From Streptococcus thermophilus (GTDB lineage: Bacteria > Actinomycetota > Actinomycetes > Mycobacteriales > Mycobacteriaceae), in contig UYIL01000003.1 in the NCBI GenBank assembly GCA_900618065.1, positions 1,860,001 through 1,924,000 on the forward strand: a stretch of DNA of 64,000 bases. Reading direction: 5' to 3'. The translations under genes and the position numbers were made by a program. Positions 53,815-62,489 of this stretch are shown one piece after another (the stretch's first letter is position 1; each line of letters opens with the position of its first letter). Under the pieces are notes generated by a model that saw nothing but the letters and a program-made list of their open reading frames with translations, had not been told where the DNA came from and made no database searches.

Positions 53815-55578
53815 ATGTCTACCGCTATCAACTCTGGCGACACCACCCCGGAACAGAACCCGACGGCAAACGAGACCACCACTGGCTCTATCTGGGCAGC
53901 CAGCGGCATGGAGGGGGACTACGTTCCCCCGACCCGTTCCGACGAGACTTTGGTGCTTAGCATCCAAAACCTACGGTTAGCCACCTATTCCGGCAACGAG
54001 ATCCTGCACGGCGTGGACCTTGACATCTACCGCGGTGAAATCGTTGGCCTGGTGGGCGAATCCGGCTCCGGTAAGACCACTGCGGGCCTGGCCGCCTTGG
54101 GTCACTTCCGCACCGGCCTGATCAATACCGATGGAACGGTGACGCTGTATACCCGCGACGGCCAGACCATCAACGTGCTGGATTTGGGCGAGGACGAGCT
54201 GCGCGACCTGCGCGGTTCCCGCGTGGCATACGTTCCTCAGGATCCGGCGCTGAGCTTGAATCCCGCGATGCGCGTGGGTGACCAGATTCGTGAGGTGCTG
54301 GACCTTCACGGGTTCGGCGAGAGCGAGAAGGAGCGTGCAGACCGCGTCCGCGAAGTCATGCGCGACGTCGACCTGCCGGACACCGACGAGTACCTAGCGC
54401 GCTGGCCGCACCAGCTCTCCGGCGGCCAGCAGCAACGCGTGGGTATCGCCATGGCGTTCGCCATGTACCCCGATGTCCTGATCTGCGACGAGCCCACGAC
54501 TGGTCTGGACGTGACCACACAGAACCACGTGCTGAAGACGATCCGCACCATGACCGTGAAGAACGATGTCGCGTCGCTCTACATCACCCACGACCTCGCC
54601 GTCGTTGCTGAATTGGCCGACCGCGTTGTGGTCATGCTGCGCGGCGACATTGTGGAGGAAGGTCCCTACAACACCGTCCTGTACAACCCGCAGCACGCTT
54701 ACACCAAGAAGCTGCTCGCGGCGATTCCGGACCTTGAGGGCACCAAGGACATCGCCAACTATTCCCGCTGGCCTGAGACGTGGACTCCGGAATTCCTCGA
54801 GGAGCGCACCGCCGCCAACAAGGGGCCTGCTCCCCTGCTGCAGGTCAAGAACCTGGAGATGGCGTATGGAGACAACAAGGTTCTGCACGGCATCAACCTC
54901 GACATCGAGCAAGCGGAGGGTATTTTGCTGCTGGGCGAGTCCGGCTCGGGCAAAACGACTCTGGCGCGCTCGGTGGCAGGCCTGAACCCGGGGTACACCG
55001 GTGATGTCCTGCTGCGCGGCACGGAGCTCGATCACTCCAGCCGTTCCCGTACGCTCGAGGAACGCAAGGACATTCAGTACATCTTCCAGTCACCGTTTTC
55101 CTCGTTGAACCCGCGCCGCACCATTGGTGAATCAATGAGTGTGCCGCTCGTCCAAGCCGGTGAGCTGTCGAAGAAGGAGCAGCGTGAGCGCGTCGAGAAT
55201 GCCCTCGAAGCTGTCCAGCTCGACCGGAGTTTCTACGACCGCCGCCCGGGTGATCTCTCCGGCGGTGAGCGCCAGCGCGCTGCGATTGGCCGCGCATTGG
55301 TCAACGCTCCGTCGATGCTGGTGTGTGACGAAATCACCTCGGCTCTGGATGTCTCGGTCCAGGCCAACATTCTCCAGCTGCTCGCCGAGCTGCGCTACGA
55401 GCGTGGTCTGGCCATGCTGTTTGTTACGCACAACATCGCCTTGGCGCGGCACATCGCTACCAAGGTGGCGGTGCTCAACAAGGGCGTGATCGTCGATTAC
55501 GGCGATGTGGATGATGTCCTGGAAAACCCCCAACACGAGTACACCCAACAACTTCTGGCCAACATTCCGGCGTTGTAG
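53815..55578 (+). CDS. Fused DppD-DppF type ABC ATPase
   Basis: 587 aa with two complete nucleotide-binding domains. NBD1 has Walker A GESGSGKTTAGL (81-89), signature LSGGQQQRVGIA and Walker B VLICDEPTTGLD. NBD2 has Walker A LGESGSGKTTLAR, signature LSGGERQRAAIG and Walker B MLVCDEITSALD. So both ATPase halves are on one chain, as in many actinobacterial peptide importers. It abuts the permease gene. Confidence 0.95.
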   Translation: MSTAINSGDTTPEQNPTANETTTGSIWAASGMEGDYVPPTRSDETLVLSIQNLRLATYSGNEILHGVDLDIYRGEIVGLVGESGSGKTTAGLAALGHFRTGLINTDGTVTLYTRDGQTINVLDLGEDELRDLRGSRVAYVPQDPALSLNPAMRVGDQIREVLDLHGFGESEKERADRVREVMRDVDLPDTDEYLARWPHQLSGGQQQRVGIAMAFAMYPDVLICDEPTTGLDVTTQNHVLKTIRTMTVKNDVASLYITHDLAVVAELADRVVVMLRGDIVEEGPYNTVLYNPQHAYTKKLLAAIPDLEGTKDIANYSRWPETWTPEFLEERTAANKGPAPLLQVKNLEMAYGDNKVLHGINLDIEQAEGILLLGESGSGKTTLARSVAGLNPGYTGDVLLRGTELDHSSRSRTLEERKDIQYIFQSPFSSLNPRRTIGESMSVPLVQAGELSKKEQRERVENALEAVQLDRSFYDRRPGDLSGGERQRAAIGRALVNAPSMLVCDEITSALDVSVQANILQLLAELRYERGLAMLFVTHNIALARHIATKVAVLNKGVIVDYGDVDDVLENPQHEYTQQLLANIPAL

Positions 55579-55624
55579 AAGGGTCCAGGTTGACGGCCTG
55601 GTGAGACCGTCGATAAGCGATCAA

Positions 55625-55650
55625 CCGCTGCCCCACCCGGCAGCGGTTTT
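55625..55650 (+). terminator. Intrinsic terminator of the ABC importer operon
   Basis: CCGCTGCC and GGCAGCGG form a perfect 8-bp stem with a 6-nt loop, followed by TTTT. It lies 46 nt after the ATPase stop. An 11-mer copy (55608-55618) sits between the stop and the hairpin. Confidence 0.85.
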
Positions 55651-55655
55651 CGCAC

Positions 55656-55661
55656 TACAGT
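55656..55661 (+). promoter_or_regulatory. Candidate -10 of the acyltransferase gene
   Basis: TACAGT directly after the terminator and 43 nt before the GTG. The same hexamer precedes two other genes in this window. Confidence 0.35.
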
Positions 55662-55703
55662 GGGGTGTGTATACGCCGTCTACCGTTGAGGAGGCCCACT
55701 GTC

Positions 55704-57455
55704 GTGGCTGAGAACACCGCCAACATCGCACCGCACCCCGCAACCACCGACCTGAAGCCGCTTCCGGTCCCGCCGCTGGATGATTCACTCGACGCGTATA
55801 AGCACGCCTTGTCCGCTGTCTTGAAGGACGGCCAGCTCGACCGCGCCAACGAGATCGTGGAGAACTTCCGCACAGGCGCCGGCCCGCAGCTCGATGAGAA
55901 GCTGCGCGAGCGTGCTGCTCAGCGCGAGGAAGAGGGAACGAACTGGTTGCACAGCGAGTGGTACTCCGGCTACCTCACCGTCCGCGATCCGCTGCCGCTG
56001 AGTACGAACGTCGGTTTCCAGATCGCCCTGCCAGCCAATGACCTTTCACCGGTCGGCATCGAGCGCGCAGTGGAATTCATCCAGCGTGCCGCCAAGGTTC
56101 ACCTGCAAGCTGCCGCCGGCACCACCGAGGAGGATGTCGATGGTCGCGGAAACCGCATCACCATGAACCAGTGGTTCCCATACGCGGGCGCAATCCGCCA
56201 CCCGGAGCCGAACGAAGACGTGATCAAGGCTACGGAGTTGGATGCGGCTAACCGCGAGATCGGTGTGTTCTACAACGGCCGCCTCTTCGCTGTGCAGATC
56301 TCGGACGCGGAGGGCAAGCCCGCGTCGGCTGAAGCCCTGACGGGTGCTCTTGAGCAGGTCTGCGAGGCCGGCAATGACGCCGCCGAGCTGGACTTCAACG
56401 CGCCATCCCTGCTGGGCTCCGCTGTGCTGGGCGAGTTGCTGCCGGCACTGCTCGACCAGGGCGACAACGCGGCTGTCTACGACCGCCTCCGCGACATGCT
56501 GTTCACCATCGACTTGCTGGACACCGCAGGCGTCAGCGACACCGACCGCATCCGTGAGGCCACTTTCTCCCCGCGTGGCGCGTGGACCTACAAGCCGATG
56601 AGCTACCAGCTGTCGCTTCATGATGAATGGATTGCCGTCCACGTCGAGCACTCGTGCCAGGACGGTGCGACCCTGGTCACTGCTATCACCCGCATGCAGG
56701 CTGTCGAGCTGCCGGGGGAAGCCTCTGCAGAGCTGACCTCGATTACCCCGGAAGAAGTCTCTTGGACCTTTGACGAATCGACGGTGGGCAAACTCAAAGA
56801 CCAGCTCGAGGAGTACGCTGACCGCGTTGCCAAGATGGACGTGGAGATCCTCACCGTCCCGCACGAGCAGCCGGCTGACCTGCCGTTCAAACTCTCCCGC
56901 GATGCCTCTGCACAGCTGACCATGCACATTGCACAGCAGCTGACCTACGGCCGCGTGCGTGCCGTATACGAGGCTGTGGATATGCGCGAGTTCCGCGCCG
57001 GCCGCACCGAGTGCCTGCGCGCCGCAACCCCGGAGGCAGTCAGCTTCGCTGAGAAGCTTGTCGACGGCAATGCCACCCAGGACGACCTCGTCGAGGCCAT
57101 CAATGCCCACCGTGGTTGGGTCAAGCGCTGCAAGTCCGGCAACGGTTTCGACCGCCACTTCCAGATGCTGGCCACCATTGACGACACCGACCCGTTCTTC
57201 AACGACGAGGCCGTCACAGCGGCGCGCCGCGACTTCCTGTCCACCACCTCCATCGGAGGTGCAGACCAGATCGTGCGTTACTGCTTCGCTCCGTCCCTTC
57301 CGGAAGGCTTCGGTATCTCCTACACCCCGCTGACCGAAGACGGCGAGTTCTGCATTTCCTGGAACGTTGACACTGCAGAGCAGCCGGAGGAATTCCGCGC
57401 CAACTTGAAGAAGGCAGGCAAGCTCTTCTGGGACTTCTGCCGAGCCCTTGTTTAG
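55704..57455 (+). CDS. Choline/carnitine O-acyltransferase family protein
   Basis: 583 aa from a GTG preceded by GAGGAGG. The family's catalytic segment is VHVEHSCQDGATLV with catalytic His at about residue 316, matching EHSxxDG of carnitine acetyl- and palmitoyltransferases. The start PLPVPPLDDSLDAYKHAL and the late STTSIGGADQIVRYCFAP also fit the family's pattern. The transfer of acyl groups between CoA and a carnitine- or choline-like alcohol is inferred; the acceptor is unknown. It has its own promoter and is not part of the importer operon. Confidence 0.87.
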   Translation: MAENTANIAPHPATTDLKPLPVPPLDDSLDAYKHALSAVLKDGQLDRANEIVENFRTGAGPQLDEKLRERAAQREEEGTNWLHSEWYSGYLTVRDPLPLSTNVGFQIALPANDLSPVGIERAVEFIQRAAKVHLQAAAGTTEEDVDGRGNRITMNQWFPYAGAIRHPEPNEDVIKATELDAANREIGVFYNGRLFAVQISDAEGKPASAEALTGALEQVCEAGNDAAELDFNAPSLLGSAVLGELLPALLDQGDNAAVYDRLRDMLFTIDLLDTAGVSDTDRIREATFSPRGAWTYKPMSYQLSLHDEWIAVHVEHSCQDGATLVTAITRMQAVELPGEASAELTSITPEEVSWTFDESTVGKLKDQLEEYADRVAKMDVEILTVPHEQPADLPFKLSRDASAQLTMHIAQQLTYGRVRAVYEAVDMREFRAGRTECLRAATPEAVSFAEKLVDGNATQDDLVEAINAHRGWVKRCKSGNGFDRHFQMLATIDDTDPFFNDEAVTAARRDFLSTTSIGGADQIVRYCFAPSLPEGFGISYTPLTEDGEFCISWNVDTAEQPEEFRANLKKAGKLFWDFCRALV

Positions 57456-57477
57456 GGCTAGCTAGCCGTCTGGCGGC

Positions 57478-57828
57478 TTAGGCCACGTACTTCCGCGCCT
57501 CGGCGAGCCAGTTCTCTAGCTCGCCGGCATTTTCCCACAGGTCGTACAGCTCGGATGTTCCGGGCCGTACGGCCTGTTCTGCTCTGCGCCGGATCCAGCG
57601 CCGGTCATCGAGCGTGAACGGGAAATCTAATGCGGCTGCGTGCCCTTCCGGCACATGGCCGTTGATGACGGCGGCCAAAGCGATGACGGATTCTGCCTCA
57701 TCGGTGCCCAGCGGGCCTCGACCGCATTCGAAGCGGAACTGGTCCATGCGGAAGGAGCCGTCCGCCAAAGCGGCGACGGCCTCCGCTGCAGGGTCGTTAT
57801 CGAACGGCCCGACATCCCATGTACCCAT
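57478..57828 (-). CDS. DUF4259 protein
   Basis: 116 aa beginning MGTWDVGPFDNDPAAEAVAAL, the hallmark of DUF4259 proteins (cytosolic, function unknown). Convergent with the acyltransferase gene, 22 nt away; 90 nt separate it from coaE. No signal or membrane segment. Confidence 0.87.
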   Translation of the reverse strand: MGTWDVGPFDNDPAAEAVAALADGSFRMDQFRFECGRGPLGTDEAESVIALAAVINGHVPEGHAAALDFPFTLDDRRWIRRRAEQAVRPGTSELYDLWENAGELENWLAEARKYVA

Positions 57829-57918
57829 GACGGAACAAGTTAATCGGGACAGGTTAATAGTTGGTGGACACCGACTAAACTTTGCCGGTCCAGTGGGATA
57901 AGGCTTGTGTGACCGGCG

Positions 57919-58521
57919 TTACTGCGCGTTGGGGATCAATTGCGCGATGAGCTCCCGGACCTGGGCGGATAAGTCGGATAGGTCGCCGTTGTTGTCGATG
58001 ACTATGTCTGCGGCATCCCGCCGAGTTTCATCGTCAATCTGCTGAGCAATGCGCGCGCGTGCATCGTCCTCGTCCAGGCCGCGAGAAGAAACCAGCCGGC
58101 GAACGCGCTCTTCCGCGTCGACATCAACCACCACGGTGATGTCCATGTCCTTGTCCAAACCCAGCTCCACAAGCAACGGCATGTCGTAGACGGCGGACTC
58201 TTCGCCGTTGGCTGCTGCCTGTTCGAACTGGCGGTTGGACTCCGCGCGGATCGCGGGGTGGGTAATGGCGTTCAAGCGTTGCGTCGACTCTTTATCTTTG
58301 AAGGCTCGGCGGGCAAGCTCAGCCCGGTCTAGTACCCCGTCCGCGCCGATCAGGTCCGCGCCGAATTCGGCTGCGACGCGGTCAAGCACCGGCGAACCTG
58401 GCTCCATGATCTCGCGCGCGATCTTGTCGGCATCGACAACCCGGATCCCGGTTTCGGCGAGCATTGCCGCTACCGTCGATTTCCCGCTGCCGATGCCGCC
58501 TGTCAGTCCGATCTTCTGCAT
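57919..58521 (-). CDS. coaE: Dephospho-CoA kinase
   Basis: Last step of CoA synthesis. 200 aa with P-loop GLTGGIGSGKSTVA (about residues 4-17), VDADKIAREI, and the substrate-lid pattern DMPLLVELGL. Normal length; lacks the C-terminal GrpB-like extension found in mycobacteria. Downstream of rpsA on the same strand, a conserved order. Confidence 0.95.
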   Translation of the reverse strand: MQKIGLTGGIGSGKSTVAAMLAETGIRVVDADKIAREIMEPGSPVLDRVAAEFGADLIGADGVLDRAELARRAFKDKESTQRLNAITHPAIRAESNRQFEQAAANGEESAVYDMPLLVELGLDKDMDITVVVDVDAEERVRRLVSSRGLDEDDARARIAQQIDDETRRDAADIVIDNNGDLSDLSAQVRELIAQLIPNAQ

Positions 58522-58741
58522 GGATGCAAGCCTAGCGGGGACGGCGGGTGCTGCGGGGGCATCCGCCCAGATCTCGATTGCATCATTGCCGTATCAACTC
58601 ACCGCGACCTGGGTTTTCATGGAATCCCAAGCGGGTCCATGTCATCCAGATCTTGCACGCTGCTTCGGACGGCGACTAATAGGCTCCCATGCAAAAGGCC
58701 CGCACCCTTTATGGGTTACGGGCCTTCGGGGCTAAACCGGA
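58522..58741 (-). other. rpsA-coaE intergenic region
   Basis: 220 nt without a gene. It holds the rpsA terminator at its right end. The rest shows no recognised RNA or promoter; a coaE promoter must lie here or coaE is read through the terminator. Confidence 0.5.
58691..58726 (-). terminator. Intrinsic terminator of rpsA
   Basis: On the minus strand AAGGCCCG...CGGGCCTT forms an 8-bp stem with an inner ACCC/GGGT pair, followed by TTGC. It starts 16 nt after the rpsA stop. Confidence 0.75.
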
Positions 58742-60217
58742 CTAGTTGCCAGCCAGCTTCTCGCGCAGAGCAGCAAGCTGCTCGTCGGACGCGAGGGAGC
58801 CGCCCTGAGCTTCTTCACCTGCGGACGGAGCCGCCGGAGCTGCAGCATCGCCGGTGGAGCTGTAGTTGGACGGTGCTGCTGTCTCGCCGGATTCCTCGGC
58901 CTCGGCTGCAGCGGCGCGGTTGCGCTCGATCTGAGCAGTGTGAGCCTCGTGCAGGCGGGCAGCCTCGGCGTAGCGAGCCTCCCACTCCTGACGCTGCTCG
59001 TCGTAGCCTTCCATCCACTCGTTGGTCTCCGGGTCGAAGCCCTCAGGGAAGATGTAGTTGCCCTGCTCGTCGTAGGAGTCAGCCATGCCGTAGCGGGACG
59101 GGTCGAACTCCTCGATGTAGTCCTCGTCTGCCTGCTTGAGAGACAGGGAGATGCGGCGGCGTTCCAGGTCGATGTCGATGACCTTGACCATGACCTCCTG
59201 CCCCACCTCGACGACCTGGTCCGGCACCTCGACGTGGCGCTGAGCCAGCTCGGAGATGTGGACGAGCCCCTCGATGCCCTCCTCAACGCGCACAAACGCA
59301 CCGAACGGGACGAGCTTGGTCACCTTGCCCGGGACGATCTGGCCCACAGCGTGGGTGCGGGCGAAGACGCGCCACGGGTCTTCCTGGGTTGCCTTCAGCG
59401 ACAGGGAAACGCGCTCGCGGTCGAGATCGACGTCGAGCACCTCGACAGTGACCTCGTCGCCGACGGTGACAACCTCGGACGGGTGGTCGATGTGCTTCCA
59501 GGACAGCTCGGACACGTGGACCAGGCCGTCAACGCCACCGAGGTCGACGAAGGCGCCGAAGTTGACGATGGAGGACACGACACCCTTGCGGACCTGGCCC
59601 TTCTCCAGCTGGTGGAGGAAGTCGGAGCGGACCGCGGACTGGGTCTCCTCCAGGTAAGCGCGGCGGGACAGGACGACGTTGTTGCGGTGCTTGTCCAGCT
59701 CGATGATCTTCGCTTCGAGCTCCTGGCCGATGTAGGGGTCCAGGTCGCGGACGCGGCGCATTTCAACAAGGGATGCGGGCAGGAAGCCGCGCAGACCGAT
59801 GTCGAGGATCAGGCCACCCTTGACCACCTCGATGACGGTACCGGTGACAGGCTGGTCGTTCTTCTGCAGCTCCTCGATGGTGCCCCATGCGCGCTCGTAC
59901 TGTGCACGCTTCTTGGACAGGAGAAGACGGCCTTCCTTGTCCTCCTTGGTCAGGACCAGAGCGTCGACCTCATCGCCGATCTGAACGACCTCGTCCGGGT
60001 CGACGTCGTGCTTGATGGAGAGCTCACGGGTCAGAATGACACCTTCGGTCTTGTAACCGATGTCAAGGAGAACTTCGTCGTGGTCGACCTTGACCACGGT
60101 GCCGGTGACAATGTCACCATCGTTGAAGTATTTGATGGTGGCGTCAACTGCGGCGAGAAAATCCTCAGAGCTGCCAATGTCGTTGATGGCAACCTGCGGC
60201 GTAGTAGAAGTGGGCAT
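58742..60217 (-). CDS. rpsA: 30S ribosomal protein S1
   Basis: 491 aa, from MPTSTTPQVAINDIG. Four S1 RNA-binding repeats are recognisable (GDIVTGTVVKVDHDEVLLDI; PVTGTVIEVVKGGLILDIGL; GQVRKGVVSSIVNFGAFVDL; GQIVPGKVTKLVPFGAFVRV), as in other actinobacteria, followed by an acidic/Ala-rich tail. The ATG is preceded by GGAG at a long spacing. Confidence 0.97.
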   Translation of the reverse strand: MPTSTTPQVAINDIGSSEDFLAAVDATIKYFNDGDIVTGTVVKVDHDEVLLDIGYKTEGVILTRELSIKHDVDPDEVVQIGDEVDALVLTKEDKEGRLLLSKKRAQYERAWGTIEELQKNDQPVTGTVIEVVKGGLILDIGLRGFLPASLVEMRRVRDLDPYIGQELEAKIIELDKHRNNVVLSRRAYLEETQSAVRSDFLHQLEKGQVRKGVVSSIVNFGAFVDLGGVDGLVHVSELSWKHIDHPSEVVTVGDEVTVEVLDVDLDRERVSLSLKATQEDPWRVFARTHAVGQIVPGKVTKLVPFGAFVRVEEGIEGLVHISELAQRHVEVPDQVVEVGQEVMVKVIDIDLERRRISLSLKQADEDYIEEFDPSRYGMADSYDEQGNYIFPEGFDPETNEWMEGYDEQRQEWEARYAEAARLHEAHTAQIERNRAAAAEAEESGETAAPSNYSSTGDAAAPAAPSAGEEAQGGSLASDEQLAALREKLAGN

Positions 60218-60395
60218 ATGTGTTAGTTGCTCCGAAATGTGGATAGGAGGTAGTGATTGGACATTGAGCGCATCTTTCGCAAAAACAAGCACCAGAAAAT
60301 CAAGCTCTGAGCTGGGATTTCGATCTCACTGCACGCACAGGCAGGCTCTCCTATAACAGCCTTACCCCCACTTGTAGCGTCGATACGCTCTAGCG

Positions 60396-60424
60396 ACATT
60401 AGTCCATTTGCCCAGCTTAAGCAA
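60396..60424 (-). promoter_or_regulatory. Candidate rpsA promoter
   Basis: TTGCTT, 17-nt spacer, TAATGT on the minus strand. The start would lie near 60389, giving a leader of about 170 nt before the ATG, which could allow autoregulation by S1. It overlaps the upstream region of the divergent methyltransferase gene. Confidence 0.5.
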
Positions 60425-60444
60425 ACTTTGAAAGGCTTCTTCTT

Positions 60445-61209
60445 GTGCCCGCGTCCACGTCTGAAGTTTCCCGCGCCAACAGGTCCTTTTGGGATTGTGA
60501 TGCGCAGCGTTACCACGTTGACCATGCCGCCTATCTGAGTGGATTCTATTGGTGCCCGGAGATGCTCCATGAAGCGGACGCGCGGTTGCTCGGAACGCCG
60601 GAGGACCTCGCGTTTTGCCGCGTTTTGGAGGTTGGATGCGGGTCCGCTCCGTGCACGCAGGAGCTTCAGGGCGCGTCCACCCTCGCTACCGGTTGCGACC
60701 TGTCTTCCCATATGCTCCGACACGCCAAGCAAACCCTCCCACTTGACCAAGCGGATGTTCTAGCTCTTCCCTACCTGGACGATTCTTTCGACATCGTCTT
60801 CTCTGCTTTCGGCGCGCTCCCTTTCGTCGCCGACCTCGATGCGGCTCTGTCTGAGGTCGCGCGAGTCATCCTCCCCGGAGGCCGGTTCGTCTTCTCCGTC
60901 ACGCACCCGATGCGCTGGGTCTTCCCGGACGACCCGCAGTCCATGACCGCCGAGATCCCTTACTTCGCCCGCGCCTACGAGGAGTACGACGACAATGGCG
61001 CCCTCACTTACGCGGAGTATCACCGCACGTTCGGCGATTGGGTGCGCGCACTGCGCGCGGCAGGCTTTTCGCTTATCGACGTCCTCGAGCCCGAATGGCC
61101 CACCCACCTCACCGAAAAGTGGGGCCAGTGGTCCCCCGAACGGGGCAGGTTGTTCCCCGGTACGGCGATCTTCGTCACCACCTTTTCTGGTGGCCGGTCT
61201 ACGCTGTAG
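60445..61209 (+). CDS. SAM-dependent methyltransferase
   Basis: 254 aa, GTG start with AAAGG upstream. Class I motif I RVLEVGCGSAPCTQEL (about residues 63-78), motif II ATGCDLSSHML, and SFDIVFSAFGALPFVADLDA (post I region). Resembles UbiE/menaquinone-type small-molecule methyltransferases; substrate unknown. An 11-mer copy is inside. It precedes the YkvI-like gene by 2 nt. Confidence 0.88.
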   Translation: MPASTSEVSRANRSFWDCDAQRYHVDHAAYLSGFYWCPEMLHEADARLLGTPEDLAFCRVLEVGCGSAPCTQELQGASTLATGCDLSSHMLRHAKQTLPLDQADVLALPYLDDSFDIVFSAFGALPFVADLDAALSEVARVILPGGRFVFSVTHPMRWVFPDDPQSMTAEIPYFARAYEEYDDNGALTYAEYHRTFGDWVRALRAAGFSLIDVLEPEWPTHLTEKWGQWSPERGRLFPGTAIFVTTFSGGRSTL

Positions 61210-61211
61210 GA

Positions 61212-62489
61212 ATGTTCAAACGGTCATTCGGCGTCGCATTCGCCTTCATCGGAATTGTCGTCGGGGCGGGTTTCGCCTCCGGCATGGAAGCTTTTCAGTA
61301 CTTCGTTGCCTACGGCGATAAGGGATTGTGGGGTATCGGTCTTGCCGGCGTCGTCATGGCCTTGGCTGCGCTTGCGCTGCTGACCTTCGGCTCGTTCTAC
61401 CTCGCTGGCGAGCACACCCGTGTGTTCAATGAGATCTCCGGTTCCTGGTCATCCAAGGTGATGGACTGGGCGGCGATCGCCGCAATGTTCTGCATCGGCT
61501 TCGTCATGTTCGCTGGCGCTGGTTCCAACCTTGAACAGGCTTACGATTGGCCGATCTGGGTCGGCGGCGTGGTCATGCTGGTAATGATGCTCGCTGTGGG
61601 CCGCTTGGACGTGGACAAGATTTCCGCAGTCATTGGTCTTGCTACTCCCCTATTGATTGTCTTCGTGCTCATCGCTTCCATCTGGACGTTCATGAACACC
61701 CCTCTAGATGTCGCGCAGCAGAGCGCATGGGTGCAGGAGAACGTGGCCAAGGCGGACGCGGTTCCTGCCTGGTGGTTGGGTGCGCTCAACCACACTGGCT
61801 TGAATGCGCTGTGCGCCGCGTCGATGGCCATTGTCATCGGCGGAGACCACTTTGACAACAAGGCTGTGCGCTACGGCGGCCTCATCGCTGGGTTCATTTA
61901 CGCCGCGATGCTGGGCCTTCTGGTGGTCACCCTGTTCATGCAGGCAAAGGAAGTCAACGGCGACGACATGCCGTTGCTGACCGTGATGTTCCTTGTCAAC
62001 GGTGCCCTGGGGCAGGTGATGACATGGGTCATCTTCATCATGGTGTTCAACACCTGCCTGGGCATGCTCTACGCCTTGGCCAAGCGCCTCACCCGCAACA
62101 ACCCGGAGCGTTTCTACCTCGTCTACGCCGCGTCGTGCATTATCGGTTTCATCCTGTCCTTCGTCGGTTTCAAACCATTGGTTGCCAATGTGTACCCAGT
62201 GCTGGGCTACCTTGGCTTGTTCGTCATTGCCGTGCTGGCCTACCGGTTCTTCCAGTACCGCGCTGAAGTGCAGAAGGAGGCAGACCTGCGCAGTGCCGCT
62301 GTCGATCTGGTAACCGACGAGGACAACGCCGGCGAGGACAACGAGTACACCGACATGACCCTCGACGAACTCGCAGAAGAATCCATGCTGGACAACGACG
62401 CCTTCAAGGAAGCTCTCGAAGAGGAACTCGGCGACGAGATCAATGAAGACGTCGCCGAGGACCTGGGTGAAGCAGGCACCCGCAGCTAG
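61212..62489 (+). CDS. YkvI-like polytopic membrane protein with acidic tail
   Basis: 425 aa. About 10-11 transmembrane segments from residue 1 to 350 (FAFIGIVVGAGFASGMEAFQ; VGGVVMLVMMLAVG; VMTWVIFIMVFNTCLGMLYA), in the style of YkvI proteins (amino-acid-transporter-like fold). The last 65 residues are strongly acidic and cytoplasmic (EDNAGEDNEYTDMTLDELAE). Its TAG overlaps the TAG of the convergent polA. Confidence 0.78.
   Translation: MFKRSFGVAFAFIGIVVGAGFASGMEAFQYFVAYGDKGLWGIGLAGVVMALAALALLTFGSFYLAGEHTRVFNEISGSWSSKVMDWAAIAAMFCIGFVMFAGAGSNLEQAYDWPIWVGGVVMLVMMLAVGRLDVDKISAVIGLATPLLIVFVLIASIWTFMNTPLDVAQQSAWVQENVAKADAVPAWWLGALNHTGLNALCAASMAIVIGGDHFDNKAVRYGGLIAGFIYAAMLGLLVVTLFMQAKEVNGDDMPLLTVMFLVNGALGQVMTWVIFIMVFNTCLGMLYALAKRLTRNNPERFYLVYAASCIIGFILSFVGFKPLVANVYPVLGYLGLFVIAVLAYRFFQYRAEVQKEADLRSAAVDLVTDEDNAGEDNEYTDMTLDELAEESMLDNDAFKEALEEELGDEINEDVAEDLGEAGTRS

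Noticed and set aside
58940..60226. A 428-codon plus-strand open frame across rpsA
   Set aside because: Antisense shadow of the repetitive S1 domains; encodes no recognisable protein.
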